NCBI GenBank assembly: GCA_036380715.1
Contig: DASVEF010000278.1
Coordinates: 24,755 to 88,754 of the forward strand
Direction of reading: 5' to 3'
Length of the DNA: 64,000 nucleotides
DNA from: UBA5704 sp036380715
GTDB taxonomy: Bacteria > Acidobacteriota > Thermoanaerobaculia > Multivoradales > UBA5704
Shown: one piece after another, positions 1 through 8,830 of the stretch
Layout of the letters: every line of letters begins with the position of its first letter
Position numbering within the stretch: the stretch's first letter is position 1
Notes under the pieces: generated by a model
Database searches by the model: none
Told to the model about the DNA's origin: nothing
Seen by the model: the letters and a program-made list of their open reading frames with translations, nothing else
Position numbers and translations under genes: made by a program

Positions 1-215
1 GAACCCGGGGATGCCGACGAAGATGAAAGCTCCCCAGCTTCTTGCGTTTGGGAGCCCTCGAGGCGGTCTTCGAGTAACCATCCGGCGATTGGCCGCTGAC
101 CGCTACGGAGGGATCGGAGCGGCGCCTCCGGAGGACGAGGGAGGAGGATGGCGGATCCCCGGCCAGTCGGCTACCGTGTTGCGGCCCGTCGAGCTACCCT
201 TTGAGGAGAAGAGAG
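1..215. other. Intergenic stretch at left edge
   Basis: No convincing gene is visible. A 71-codon open frame from position 11 has arginine/glycine/proline-rich content typical of GC-rich shadow frames and no ribosome binding site. The last 20 bases carry the AGGAGA ribosome binding site of the next gene. The upstream neighbour lies outside the window. Confidence 0.5.
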
Positions 216-2324
216 ATGACGACTGACGCTCTGGCGGCGGAACCGATCCTCGAAGCGACGGCTCAGGACACCGAGCCGAAGCCCGAGCAGGAATCGGGAC
301 CCCAGCCTTCGCCCGAAGTCCTGACGCGCCGCGAATGGCTGGTCACCAACGGCCTCGGCGGCTACGCCGCGGGTACCCTGTCGGGCATCCCCACCCGCCG
401 CTACCACGGCCTGCTGGTGGCGGCCCTGTGCGCGCCGATCGGCCGTACACTGATGCTCGGCCAGACCTCCGAGGTGCTGCGGCTGCCGGACCATTCGACG
501 ATCGACCTCGGCGGACAGGCGCGCAACGGCCTGGCGCCGGAGGCGCCCGGCGTCAACTTCCTCCGCCAGTTCCGGCTGGAGAGCGGGCTGCCGGTCTGGC
601 GCTACGACGCCGGGGGGTACGTACTGGAGAAGCGGGTCTTCCTCGCGCACCTGCAGAACACGGTCTACGTCCTCTACCGGCTCCTGAGCGGACCGGGCCT
701 GCTGCGCCTGGAGGTCCACCCGTCGCTCCACTTCCGGCCGCACGACGCGCCGGTCTCGACCCCGCTCGCCGGACCGTTCGAGGTGCACGCCGTCGAGGGG
801 CGCTACGAGATCTGCTCCTCCTGGGCGGCGCTGCCGCCGCTGCGCCTGCGCTTTTCGGGAGCCAACCCGTCCTTCACCATCACCGGGCAGAAGCTCGAGG
901 GCCTGTACTACGACGTCGAGGCCCGCCGCGGCTACGAATCCGTGGGCGACCTCTGGGACCCGGGCCACTTCGCGGCCGACCTCGGCGTCGGGGACGAGGC
1001 CGCGCTGATCGCCTCGACCGAACCCTGGGAGGTGATCGGCGCTCTGCCCGCCCAGGAAGCTCTTGCAGCGGAGTTGGAGCGCCGCGAGCGGCTGCTGTCC
1101 ACCGCAGACCCCCGCGCCCACGATGGCGTCGGAGCCGAGCTAGTGCTGGCCGCCGACCAGTTCGTGATCACTCCCGGCCGGACCGCGGACGCGGCGCGCG
1201 CCCAGGCGGCGGGCGACGAGGCGCGGAGCCTCATCGCCGGCTACCACTGGTTCACCGACTGGGGCCGCGACACCATGATCAGCCTCGAAGGGCTGACGCT
1301 GACCACCGGCCGCCGCCTCGAGGCGGGCTATGTCCTGCGCAGCTTCGCCCGCCACGTGCGCGACGGCCTGATCCCCAACTTCTTCCCCGAGGGGGACCGC
1401 GAGGGGGTCTACCACACGGCCGACGCCACACTCTGGTTTTTCCACGCCCTGCACCGCTACCTCCAGGCCACGGACGACAGGATGACGTTGAGCCACCTGC
1501 TCCCCACCCTGCTCGACATCGTGGACCACCATCTCCACGGCACCCGCTTCGGGATCGCGGTCGACCCGGAGGACGGCCTGCTCCGCCAGGGAGCCGAGGG
1601 ATACCAGCTCACCTGGATGGACGCCAAGGTGGACGACTGGGTCGTCACCCCGCGGCGCGGCAAGGCGGTGGAGATCAACGCCCTCTGGTACAACGCCCTG
1701 CGCCTGCTGGAAGGCTGGGTGCGCGACCGGCGCCCCGGCGAGGAGGGCGAGGCGGTGGCGCGCCAGCTCGCCGAGCAGGCCGAGCGCACCCGCGAGTCCT
1801 TCAACCGCCGCTTCTGGTACGAGGAGGGGGGCCACCTCTACGACGTGATCGACGGCGTGGTGAACGGCGAGCCGGGAGACGACCCCGCCTGCCGTCCGAA
1901 CCAGCTCTTCGCCATCTCCCTGGACCACCCGGTCCTGGACCGGCAGCGCTGGGAGCCGGCCCTGCGCGTCGTCAAGGAGCGGCTGCTGACCCCGGTCGGC
2001 CTCCGCTCGCTGGCGCCCGGCCATCCCGACTACAAGCCGGCCTACGACGGCGACCTGCGCTCCCGCGACGCCGCCTACCACCAGGGCACCGTCTGGGGCT
2101 GGCTGATCGGCCCCTTCGTGGACGCCTGGCTGCGCTGCCATCCCGAGGACCGGGCCGGTGCGCGGAGCTTCCTGGAGGGCTTCGTCCCGCACCTCGGCGA
2201 GTTCTGCCTCGGCTCCATCGCCGAGGTCTTCGACGCCGAAGAGCCCTATCACCCCCGTGGCTGCGTCGCCCAGGCCTGGAGCGTCGCCGAAGTGCTGCGC
2301 TGCTGGGTGAAAACGGCGCCCTGA
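216..2324 (+). CDS. Glycogen debranching enzyme (amylo-alpha-1,6-glucosidase)
   Basis: The 702-residue product belongs to the amylo-alpha-1,6-glucosidase type of glycogen debranching enzyme (GDE_N then GDE_C, GH133-like) and should hydrolyse alpha-1,6 branch stubs of glycogen in the cytoplasm. The N-terminal beta-sandwich domain carries the family signature around residues 25-60 (LVTNGLGGYAAGTLSG, then RRYHGLLVA). The catalytic (alpha/alpha)6 barrel shows WFTDWGRDTMISLEG near residue 345, WMDAKVDDWVVTPR near 465 and GTVWGWLIGPF near 625. The ATG at 216 is chosen because AGGAGA lies just upstream; a TTG 15 bases earlier is in frame but poorly placed. Length is normal for the family. A small membrane-protein gene follows 17 bases downstream and may share the transcript. 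Confidence 0.93.
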   Translation: MTTDALAAEPILEATAQDTEPKPEQESGPQPSPEVLTRREWLVTNGLGGYAAGTLSGIPTRRYHGLLVAALCAPIGRTLMLGQTSEVLRLPDHSTIDLGGQARNGLAPEAPGVNFLRQFRLESGLPVWRYDAGGYVLEKRVFLAHLQNTVYVLYRLLSGPGLLRLEVHPSLHFRPHDAPVSTPLAGPFEVHAVEGRYEICSSWAALPPLRLRFSGANPSFTITGQKLEGLYYDVEARRGYESVGDLWDPGHFAADLGVGDEAALIASTEPWEVIGALPAQEALAAELERRERLLSTADPRAHDGVGAELVLAADQFVITPGRTADAARAQAAGDEARSLIAGYHWFTDWGRDTMISLEGLTLTTGRRLEAGYVLRSFARHVRDGLIPNFFPEGDREGVYHTADATLWFFHALHRYLQATDDRMTLSHLLPTLLDIVDHHLHGTRFGIAVDPEDGLLRQGAEGYQLTWMDAKVDDWVVTPRRGKAVEINALWYNALRLLEGWVRDRRPGEEGEAVARQLAEQAERTRESFNRRFWYEEGGHLYDVIDGVVNGEPGDDPACRPNQLFAISLDHPVLDRQRWEPALRVVKERLLTPVGLRSLAPGHPDYKPAYDGDLRSRDAAYHQGTVWGWLIGPFVDAWLRCHPEDRAGARSFLEGFVPHLGEFCLGSIAEVFDAEEPYHPRGCVAQAWSVAEVLRCWVKTAP

Positions 2325-2341
2325 GCGATACCATGGGAACC

Positions 2342-2764
2342 ATGAAAGCCACGATTCCACGCATCCTCGCCACGGTTGGGCTCTTGTGGAGCGTGTGGGC
2401 CGGCGTGCGTATCTGGACCACCCCGGTGGTCACCCATAGGGTGGCCATGGTCGCCGAGGGGTCAAACGAAGAGAGGGTCTCCAGCCAGCCATTCCGCGAG
2501 GCTCAGCGATTCGCCGAGGTCTCACCGCTCGGCGCATTGCCGCTGCTGATCCCCGTCGCCTTGGCCGCTCTGGCCGTCTTCGGAGCCTGGATCCGCGAAA
2601 GCTTCTCCCTGACCCTGGGCGCGGTGCTTCTCCTCGGGTACAGCTTCGTAACCGGCTTCTCGATCGGAGGCGCCTACGTGCCCGCCGCCCTCTGCCTCGT
2701 TGCGGCCAGTTCTGTCGACTTGGTGCAGAGATTTCGGGACTGGCTGCGCGAGCAACCCGCCTAG
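2342..2764 (+). CDS. Small hypothetical membrane protein
   Basis: This 140-residue protein is not recognised as a named family. It has a hydrophobic N-terminal helix (about residues 5-26), a polar, presumably external loop (about 30-60, rich in Glu/Ser/Arg), then three closely spaced hydrophobic helices (about 63-82, 88-106, 109-124) and a short charged tail. It is therefore probably a four-helix inner-membrane protein. An in-frame ATG at 2333, three codons upstream, is an alternative start. It follows the debranching enzyme by 17 bases and ends 22 bases before the end of a convergent gene. No function is inferred. Confidence 0.6.
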   Translation: MKATIPRILATVGLLWSVWAGVRIWTTPVVTHRVAMVAEGSNEERVSSQPFREAQRFAEVSPLGALPLLIPVALAALAVFGAWIRESFSLTLGAVLLLGYSFVTGFSIGGAYVPAALCLVAASSVDLVQRFRDWLREQPA

Positions 2765-2786
2765 GCAGGCGACACGAGGGAGGGGA

Positions 2787-3761
2787 CTACTGAAGACCCA
2801 TTTCTTCCAGAGACCGGGCGACGAGGATCTGGTCAACGATCTGGTTCAGCCGGTCGATGGAACGGATGGCCTCTACCCGCCGTTTGACCTCGTCCGGTAG
2901 AGGACCGAAACGGCGACGGAGCAGGCGGAGCACGGTCTTCCGGACTCCCTCCTCTTTTCCGAGTGCCACCCCTTCCTGTCTCCCCAGGACCATCCCTTCT
3001 TCCCTCCCGATGGCCTTCATCTCATCCGCCCAGGTCATCCTTATCGCTCGCATCGTACCGTCCTCCCCGCGCTCACTGGCCTGCAGAGCCTCGAACTCGG
3101 CCGCGTCGCGTCCCTCCAATTTTAAATACGTCTCGACGCAATTGACAAGCAGGAAGCGGCGCAAATTGTTGAGCCGGGCTCCGGCGATCCGCTGCAGGCA
3201 GGCCATCTTGTGCTCCGCCCGGCTCAGATCCCCAGGACGCATCAGCGCCGCCAGTGCCCAGGCCAGAGGCTCGGACCGGGAAAGGTAGTCCTCCGCTCGG
3301 CACCCTTCCAGGCCGAAGACGTAGAAGCGGAAGCAGCCGATCTCCGGTCCCAGCTCGTCGTCCGAGACCGTCTCCAGGGCCACGCCTGGCCGGCCTCTGC
3401 GCAGGCAGGCCAGGATCGGCACCACCGGCCATCCATGGCGCAGACGGAGCTGCATGTAATAACCGGCGAGACGGTGGCCGATCTCCGGCCGCGACCGGGC
3501 TTCAATCTCGACGTGGACCAGGGCTCTCCCTTCCTTCTCCCGGAGCGGCACCTCGGCCAGCAGGTCCAGCTCGCGCCTCCTTCCCTTGGGCCAGTCGGTG
3601 AAGATCTCTTTGTCCAGGAGCTTCCATTGAGAGAGGTCTAGGCACAACGCCGGCCCGGGCGCGACGAGACCCAGGAAGTCGGACAGAAAGGCTCCGATCA
3701 GCTCCTTGAAGAGCTGGTCGTGAACGCTGCCCCTTCTCGGGGCGGGGTGATGACCCCTCAT
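2787..3761 (-). CDS. Rpn-family recombination-promoting nuclease / putative transposase
   Basis: The 324-residue product resembles the Rpn/YhgA-like PD-(D/E)XK family, in which E. coli RpnA is a DNA endonuclease that promotes RecA-independent recombination. The N-terminus has the family opening HDQLFKELIGAFLSDFL. A nuclease core follows with ELDLLAEV and HVEIEAR (acidic residues and the E-x-E element, about residues 65-95) and AGYYMQLRLRHG. The C-terminal region has repeated Gly-Arg-Glu-Glu-Gly units (about 250-270) and ends in a DUF4351-like helical tail (LRRRFGPLPDEVKRRVEAI). The ATG at 3761 is used; a GTG one codon upstream is possible. The sequence just before the start is identical over 23 bases to that before the RAYT gene at 30291. 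Confidence 0.85.
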   Translation of the reverse strand: MRGHHPAPRRGSVHDQLFKELIGAFLSDFLGLVAPGPALCLDLSQWKLLDKEIFTDWPKGRRRELDLLAEVPLREKEGRALVHVEIEARSRPEIGHRLAGYYMQLRLRHGWPVVPILACLRRGRPGVALETVSDDELGPEIGCFRFYVFGLEGCRAEDYLSRSEPLAWALAALMRPGDLSRAEHKMACLQRIAGARLNNLRRFLLVNCVETYLKLEGRDAAEFEALQASERGEDGTMRAIRMTWADEMKAIGREEGMVLGRQEGVALGKEEGVRKTVLRLLRRRFGPLPDEVKRRVEAIRSIDRLNQIVDQILVARSLEEMGLQ

Positions 3762-3822
3762 CACCCCTATAAAGAACGGAAAACAGGTCCGAAACCTTGC
3801 GAGAATCTTCCGACTTTTTTCG
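3762..3822 (-). promoter_or_regulatory. Conserved 5' element shared with the RAYT gene
   Basis: Bases 3762-3784 on the minus strand read GTTTTCCGTTCTTTATAGGG followed by GTG. The same 23-mer occurs at 30267-30289 on the plus strand, directly before the RAYT gene. A second shared block, CGAAAAAAGT (3813-3822), lies further upstream in both copies at slightly different spacing. TTTATA could be a -10 element and AGGGG a ribosome binding site, so this may be a promoter/leader. It could also be the conserved end of a mobile unit. Confidence 0.6.
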
Positions 3823-3852
3823 ACAGCCGGGAAACGGCCGGCCGGAGCCGAC

Positions 3853-5124
3853 TCAGGCGGGCGGCACGGGCTGCGGGACGGCGGGCTTGGCGACCTGGAG
3901 GTCCGCGGGTGCCTTGTTCAGGCCGAAGGAGCCGATCACATCCAGGAGCTGGGCGCGGACGACCTCGCGGGAGTAGTCGGCGGCGAGGCGCCGCCTGCCG
4001 CTCTCGGCGAGCCGCTGCCGCGCGGCAGGATCTTCCAGCAGCTCGAGGACGGCGGTCACCCACTCGATCGGATGCGTGCCGACGATGCGGAAGTCCTCCC
4101 CCTGCCGGCCGGAGGTCCCGGCCACGGCCCACGGCGTTGCGATCACCGGCACTCCTACCGCCCACGCCTCCAGTACCTTGATCGGCACGCCGGAGCCGCA
4201 GCGCATGGGCGCCAGCGCCAGGGTCGACTGGGCGAGGATCGACCGCATGTCGCGCGGCGACTCGACCAGACGCACCCCGGCGCCGGCGCGAGCCACGGCC
4301 CGGCGGATCGCTGAAGCCGGCCGGTCCCCCGCCACCACGATGCGCACGTCCGGACGCGCCTGCCGGATCGCCGGCCACACCTCGTCCAGCCACCAGGTGA
4401 TCGCGTCCACGTTCACGAAGTAGCCGAGATTGCCGGTCATCGCCAGGATCGGTCCCGTCTCCACGCCGTCCCAGAGCAGCTCCTGGTCGAGAGGCGGCTG
4501 TGCCGTCCGTTCCCGCACGGCCAGGCGGACGACCGAGACCTTGCGGCCGAGGTCCGGCGGCAGGCGGTTGATCAGCGCCTGCCGGTCGCGCTCGCAGACC
4601 AGGATCACCCCCGCCGCCCGCTCGGCCAGGCGGCGCTCGCCGATGGCCAGCAGGCGCGCCTCCAGGCGCAGCAACGGCCGCAGCCACAGGCGGTCGACGT
4701 CGGCGCGCAGCGAAAAGTTGAGGGAGAGGCTGTCGATGAGGTCCACGAGGATCGGCGTGGAGCCGAAGTCCTTGAGGTGGATCCCCAGCCGGACGAGCTG
4801 GAGGATCGCCAGATCCGCCCGTGGCGCGAGCTCGCGCAAACGCCGTCCCAGGTCGGGCTGATAGAACAGGCCGCTCTGCAACGGATGGTTGCGGATCAGC
4901 ACCCGCGCCATGCCGGGGACGAGGGCCGAGGTCCGGCTCGGCTCGTAGAGCTCGATCCGGTACGGCGCACCCTGCGGCGGCGGCGGAAGATCCTTCCCCG
5001 GAGCCGGCGTGAGCAGCGTCACCTCGTGCCCGTCCGACAGGAAGTCGAGCGCCTGCACGGCCCGGATCTGATCGCCGCGGCGGGGCGGCCAGGGATAGCG
5101 CGAGGTGGCGAGGAGGATCTTCAA
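3853..5124 (-). CDS. GT4-family glycosyltransferase
   Basis: The 423-residue protein is a GT-B fold glycosyltransferase of family 4. The N-terminal Rossmann half begins ILLATSRYPWPPRRGDQIRA, as in the GT4 subgroup often found with exosortase/polysaccharide loci. The C-terminal donor-binding half contains LAMTGNLGYFVNVDA (about 230) and the E-x7-E region GVPIKVLEAWAVGVPVIATP (about 325-345). Donor and acceptor cannot be told from the sequence. The gene starts 6 bases after ribBA ends on the same strand, so the two are probably cotranscribed although unrelated in function. The C-terminus ends in a Pro/Val-rich tail. Confidence 0.85.
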   Translation of the reverse strand: MKILLATSRYPWPPRRGDQIRAVQALDFLSDGHEVTLLTPAPGKDLPPPPQGAPYRIELYEPSRTSALVPGMARVLIRNHPLQSGLFYQPDLGRRLRELAPRADLAILQLVRLGIHLKDFGSTPILVDLIDSLSLNFSLRADVDRLWLRPLLRLEARLLAIGERRLAERAAGVILVCERDRQALINRLPPDLGRKVSVVRLAVRERTAQPPLDQELLWDGVETGPILAMTGNLGYFVNVDAITWWLDEVWPAIRQARPDVRIVVAGDRPASAIRRAVARAGAGVRLVESPRDMRSILAQSTLALAPMRCGSGVPIKVLEAWAVGVPVIATPWAVAGTSGRQGEDFRIVGTHPIEWVTAVLELLEDPAARQRLAESGRRRLAADYSREVVRAQLLDVIGSFGLNKAPADLQVAKPAVPQPVPPA

Positions 5125-5130
5125 GGCGCT

Positions 5131-6345
<1,215 letters not shown>

Positions 6346-6533
6346 GGCGGGCTCTCCGGCTCGCAGGCGTGGGAGGGATTGGGAACGCGGCGTTCCCCCC
6401 GGAGTGTACTTGCCGCAGGGCGGCGGGGTCAACCGGAGCGCCCGAGCGAGACGGAAGCGGGAACGGGCCAGGACTGCCGCGGCCCATTCGGCCCCACCAC
6501 CTGTGAGACTGACCCAGGTTCCTCTTCCTTCTC

Positions 6534-6599
6534 GTCCGGAGCAAGAAGGCTCAGATAAGGAAAATAGGTGCGGTAACGGCGAGCGTCCCGGGTCAACAG
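6534..6599 (-). pseudogene. Scar of a VapC/PIN-domain toxin
   Basis: Immediately after the antitoxin stop, a shifted minus-strand frame encodes 22 residues including TRDARRYRTYFPYLSLLAP. This is the typical extreme C-terminus of VapC-type PIN toxins (TRDxxxYRTYFPxLxLIAP). The rest of the toxin is absent. The antitoxin ends ALTR-PC-stop while the scar begins LLTRD, and both joints contain a near-identical TGACCCG string, which fits a deletion between short homologies. The family match is by eye from the motif. Confidence 0.6.
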
Positions 6600-6841
6600 G
6601 GGCGGGTCAGAGCCATGATCTCCTCGGTGCTCATCCCCGAGGTGGCCCTGCCCCGCATCCGCTCCAGCAGCCGCTGCCCCCGACCGCCAAGCGATTTCTC
6701 CTCGCGAACGATCCGGACGGCGTTGCCCTCCACCTCGAAGCGCACCTCGGCATGGGGAAGAAGCCCCAAACGCTCTCGGATCTCGATAGGGATGGTAACC
6801 TGTCCCTTGCTGGTGATTCTCCCGGAGCGAGTAAGAATCAT
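6593..6841 (-). CDS. AbrB/SpoVT-type antitoxin (VapB-like)
   Basis: The 82-residue protein starts with the swapped-hairpin AbrB/MazE/SpoVT DNA-binding signature, GRITSKGQVTIPIEIRERLG, at about residues 6-26. A basic linker and a C-terminal helix ending EEIMALTR follow, the region that in VapB proteins contacts the toxin. Such proteins repress their own operon and neutralise a PIN-domain RNase. Here the C-terminus is clipped (ALTR then PC and stop) and the toxin survives only as a scar, so this is an orphan antitoxin or decaying locus. A GTG at 6865 with poor spacing is an alternative start adding eight residues. Confidence 0.8.
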   Translation of the reverse strand: MILTRSGRITSKGQVTIPIEIRERLGLLPHAEVRFEVEGNAVRIVREEKSLGGRGQRLLERMRGRATSGMSTEEIMALTRPC

Positions 6842-7029
6842 ACCTTTCCGATTCTTACCTTCCACGAGACCTGGTCAAGGCCTGAACGGAGCGCAGCCGC
6901 AGGCACCGACAACCGTAAAGTGGGCGAGGGCTACCACGGCGCCGGCATGGAGATAGGCGAGGTTCAGGTCGAGCAGCCGCCGCAGCTCCGGCAGGGCTGC
7001 GGGTTGTCGTCGGAGCCCGGGGGAACGGC

Positions 7030-7368
7030 TCAAGCCGGCCGCGGGTCCTCCTCGTCGATCTCCGCCCAGATCTTCTCCGCCGTCTCCTCCGGCAGGTCAC
7101 GGACGCCGCGGATCTTCTCCAGGTCTCCCAGGTGCTTGCGCGCCTTGCGCAGCAGCCGGGTCACGAGGACCAGGTCGGCCGCGTAATAGGTCAACAGCGC
7201 GTCCACCGTGCCCACGTTCACGCTGGTCCGTCCGCCCTTGCCCCGCCGCTCCGCCTTCAGCACGGCCACCTGCCCGACCTTCGCCCCGGCCGCCACCTGG
7301 GCCTGCGTCTTCCCGCTGCGCAGCCGCAGCAGGAGGAACACCACGTTGAGGTCCCGGAGGTCCTTCAC
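7030..7368 (-). CDS. Helix-turn-helix protein
   Basis: The 112-residue product looks like a compact XRE-like DNA-binding protein. A helix (LNVVFLLLRLRSGK) leads into a helix-turn-helix-like stretch TQAQVAAGAKVGQVAVLKAE (residues 21-40), then helical segments (VGTVDALLTYYAADLVLVTR) and an acidic C-terminus. The GTG start at 7368 overlaps the stop of the upstream TPR gene as GTGA, indicating translational coupling. It is the last gene of a three-gene minus-strand operon (zinc finger, TPR, HTH). In the divergent gene at 8831 an HTH and TPRs are fused in one chain, so this operon may be the split version of the same kind of regulator. Exact family unknown. Confidence 0.65.
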   Translation of the reverse strand: MKDLRDLNVVFLLLRLRSGKTQAQVAAGAKVGQVAVLKAERRGKGGRTSVNVGTVDALLTYYAADLVLVTRLLRKARKHLGDLEKIRGVRDLPEETAEKIWAEIDEEDPRPA

Positions 7369-8465
7369 GCGAAAGGCAGCGGCTCGATGCGGACGTCGTG
7401 GAACCGCAGCAGCCGGAGCAGGTCCGAGGTCCACGACCAGACGCTCACCGCCGGGCTGTGCCCTTCGGCGAGCGTCCCTTCCAATCCGCGCAAGGTGCCC
7501 GCCGCCATGTCCCGCCCGTCCTCGGGCTCGAACCGCTCCTCGATCTCCCGCGCCAACGCCTCGATCCGCTGCCGCCGGCCGGTCGCCGCCAGCACGAAGC
7601 CCAGCTCCAGAGAGGCCAGGGCCAGCTCCGGCAGATCCGACCGCTCCTCCAGGAGCTTGCGGCGAAGCCCCTCCAGCAGGTTCTCGGCCTCGTCCAGCCG
7701 GCCGAGCCGCGCCTTGGCCCGGGCCTCCAGCCGGAACGCGCGCAGCACCTCGCCCGGCTCGCGCAGCCGCGGATACAGGCGCACCGCGTCGCCGAGCGTC
7801 GCCCGCGCCGCCTCCGCCTGCCCCTCCTCCGCCAGGCACCCCGACAGCGTCAGCCCCGCCCGCATGCTCAGCCACGGGTATGCCGCCGGCTCCATCGTGG
7901 CCCAACCGTGGAGCAGAGGCTTCACCGCCGCGGCCGGTCCCTCCCATTCGGAGCACGCCAAGCCGAGCAACAGCAGGCAGACCCCGTGCTCCAGCCCGAG
8001 CTGGTCCTCCGCGAACAGCCGCCCCGCGTGCCGCAACAGCGCCAGCGCCTCGTCCAGCCGCCCCTGCTCCCAGCGCAGCAGCCCCACGGTCCGCGAATAC
8101 ACCGCCCGGTCCGCCACCGTCTCCACAAAAAAGTGCGCATAGGACAGGGGGGAGTCGGCCCTCTCCAGCTCCCCCTGCAAGCGGCAGGCATTGCCTTCCA
8201 GGCAGAGGGCCCGCGCATGAGCGCTGCGCGCCGGCTCCACAGGGTTCCGTACGCGTTCCGACAGAATCGCCGCCAGCGCGGCCAGCTCCTCCGCCCGGCC
8301 TGGATCCGGCAACTGCAACCGGTGGCTCTCCTCCAACAGGAGCTCCACCAGGTCGAACCTCTGAAGCTCCGGCTTGTCGAGCAATCGGTGCCGCCGCCCC
8401 ACCGGCGTCTCCATCAGCCTTTCCAGCAGCACCGCCGCCTCGGCCCGCGGCTCCTCCATCGCCAT
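7365..8465 (-). CDS. TPR-repeat protein
   Basis: The 366-residue product is almost wholly helical, with degenerate TPR-like pairs, for example LLRWEQGRLDEALALLRHAG (about 145-165) and FRLEARAKARLGRLDEAENL (about 240). It has no signal peptide or membrane segment and is probably a cytoplasmic protein- or peptide-binding scaffold. The ATG at 8465 overlaps the previous stop as TGATG and is preferred over the longer frame start at 8525. Its own stop overlaps the next gene as GTGA. Sandwiched between a zinc-finger protein and an HTH protein, it probably acts as the sensing or bridging part of a regulatory complex. The role is inferred. Confidence 0.7.
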   Translation of the reverse strand: MAMEEPRAEAAVLLERLMETPVGRRHRLLDKPELQRFDLVELLLEESHRLQLPDPGRAEELAALAAILSERVRNPVEPARSAHARALCLEGNACRLQGELERADSPLSYAHFFVETVADRAVYSRTVGLLRWEQGRLDEALALLRHAGRLFAEDQLGLEHGVCLLLLGLACSEWEGPAAAVKPLLHGWATMEPAAYPWLSMRAGLTLSGCLAEEGQAEAARATLGDAVRLYPRLREPGEVLRAFRLEARAKARLGRLDEAENLLEGLRRKLLEERSDLPELALASLELGFVLAATGRRQRIEALAREIEERFEPEDGRDMAAGTLRGLEGTLAEGHSPAVSVWSWTSDLLRLLRFHDVRIEPLPFA

Positions 8466-8638
8466 CACCGCGGACACGCCTCCTTTTCCAGACCGCCCCA
8501 CAACGGCCGCACCGCCGCCGCGCACTCCCGGCAGCCGGCCAACAGGTGCCGCACCAGCTCACGAACGTCGGCCGGCGAAGCCTCGCCGCTCCGCAAGCGG
8601 CCGAGCACGTCCGGCTCCAGATGGCGTTGGGAAATCCT
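8465..8638 (-). CDS. Small zinc-finger-like protein (anti-sigma-type HxxxCxxC)
   Basis: This 57-residue protein carries HLLAGCRECAAAVRPL, the H-x3-C-x2-C core of zf-HC2/anti-sigma-like fingers, after a helical stretch ending DVRELVR. There is no membrane helix, unlike classical anti-sigma factors. The GTG at 8638 gives an RISQRHLEPDVL opening; an in-frame TTG at 8680 adds 14 residues. Neither start has a strong ribosome binding site. It is the first gene of the overlapping operon with the TPR and HTH genes and is divergent from the HTH-TPR gene at 8831, with about 190 bases between them for regulation. Confidence 0.6.
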   Translation of the reverse strand, partial: RISQRHLEPDVLGRLRSGEASPADVRELVRHLLAGCRECAAAVRPLWGGLEKEACPR

Positions 8639-8830
8639 CACGCCGCGAAGTCTGCAACCCCGAACGGTTGCTTTCGACAAGCTGTACCTGGAATTCTGGA
8701 AATTTCCTGAGTAGGATCACGGCATGCGGAAAAGTTCTGCCAGAATGAGATCCGTTCCCACTCAGGCGTGTCACGCCGCACGGCTCCGCGGCACCGTAGA
8801 GAGAAAGAAGAGCCATTCGGGAGACCGCTC

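Noticed and set aside
6346..6533. FMN riboswitch upstream of ribBA
   Set aside because: I could not find the conserved RFN-type stems or loops between the antitoxin scar and the ribBA start.
6877..7029. Possible gene fragment on the minus strand (LPELRRLLDLNLAYLHAGAV)
   Set aside because: It reads like protein but has no start or ribosome binding site and I recognise no family; it may be a decayed remnant, but support is too thin to list as a feature.
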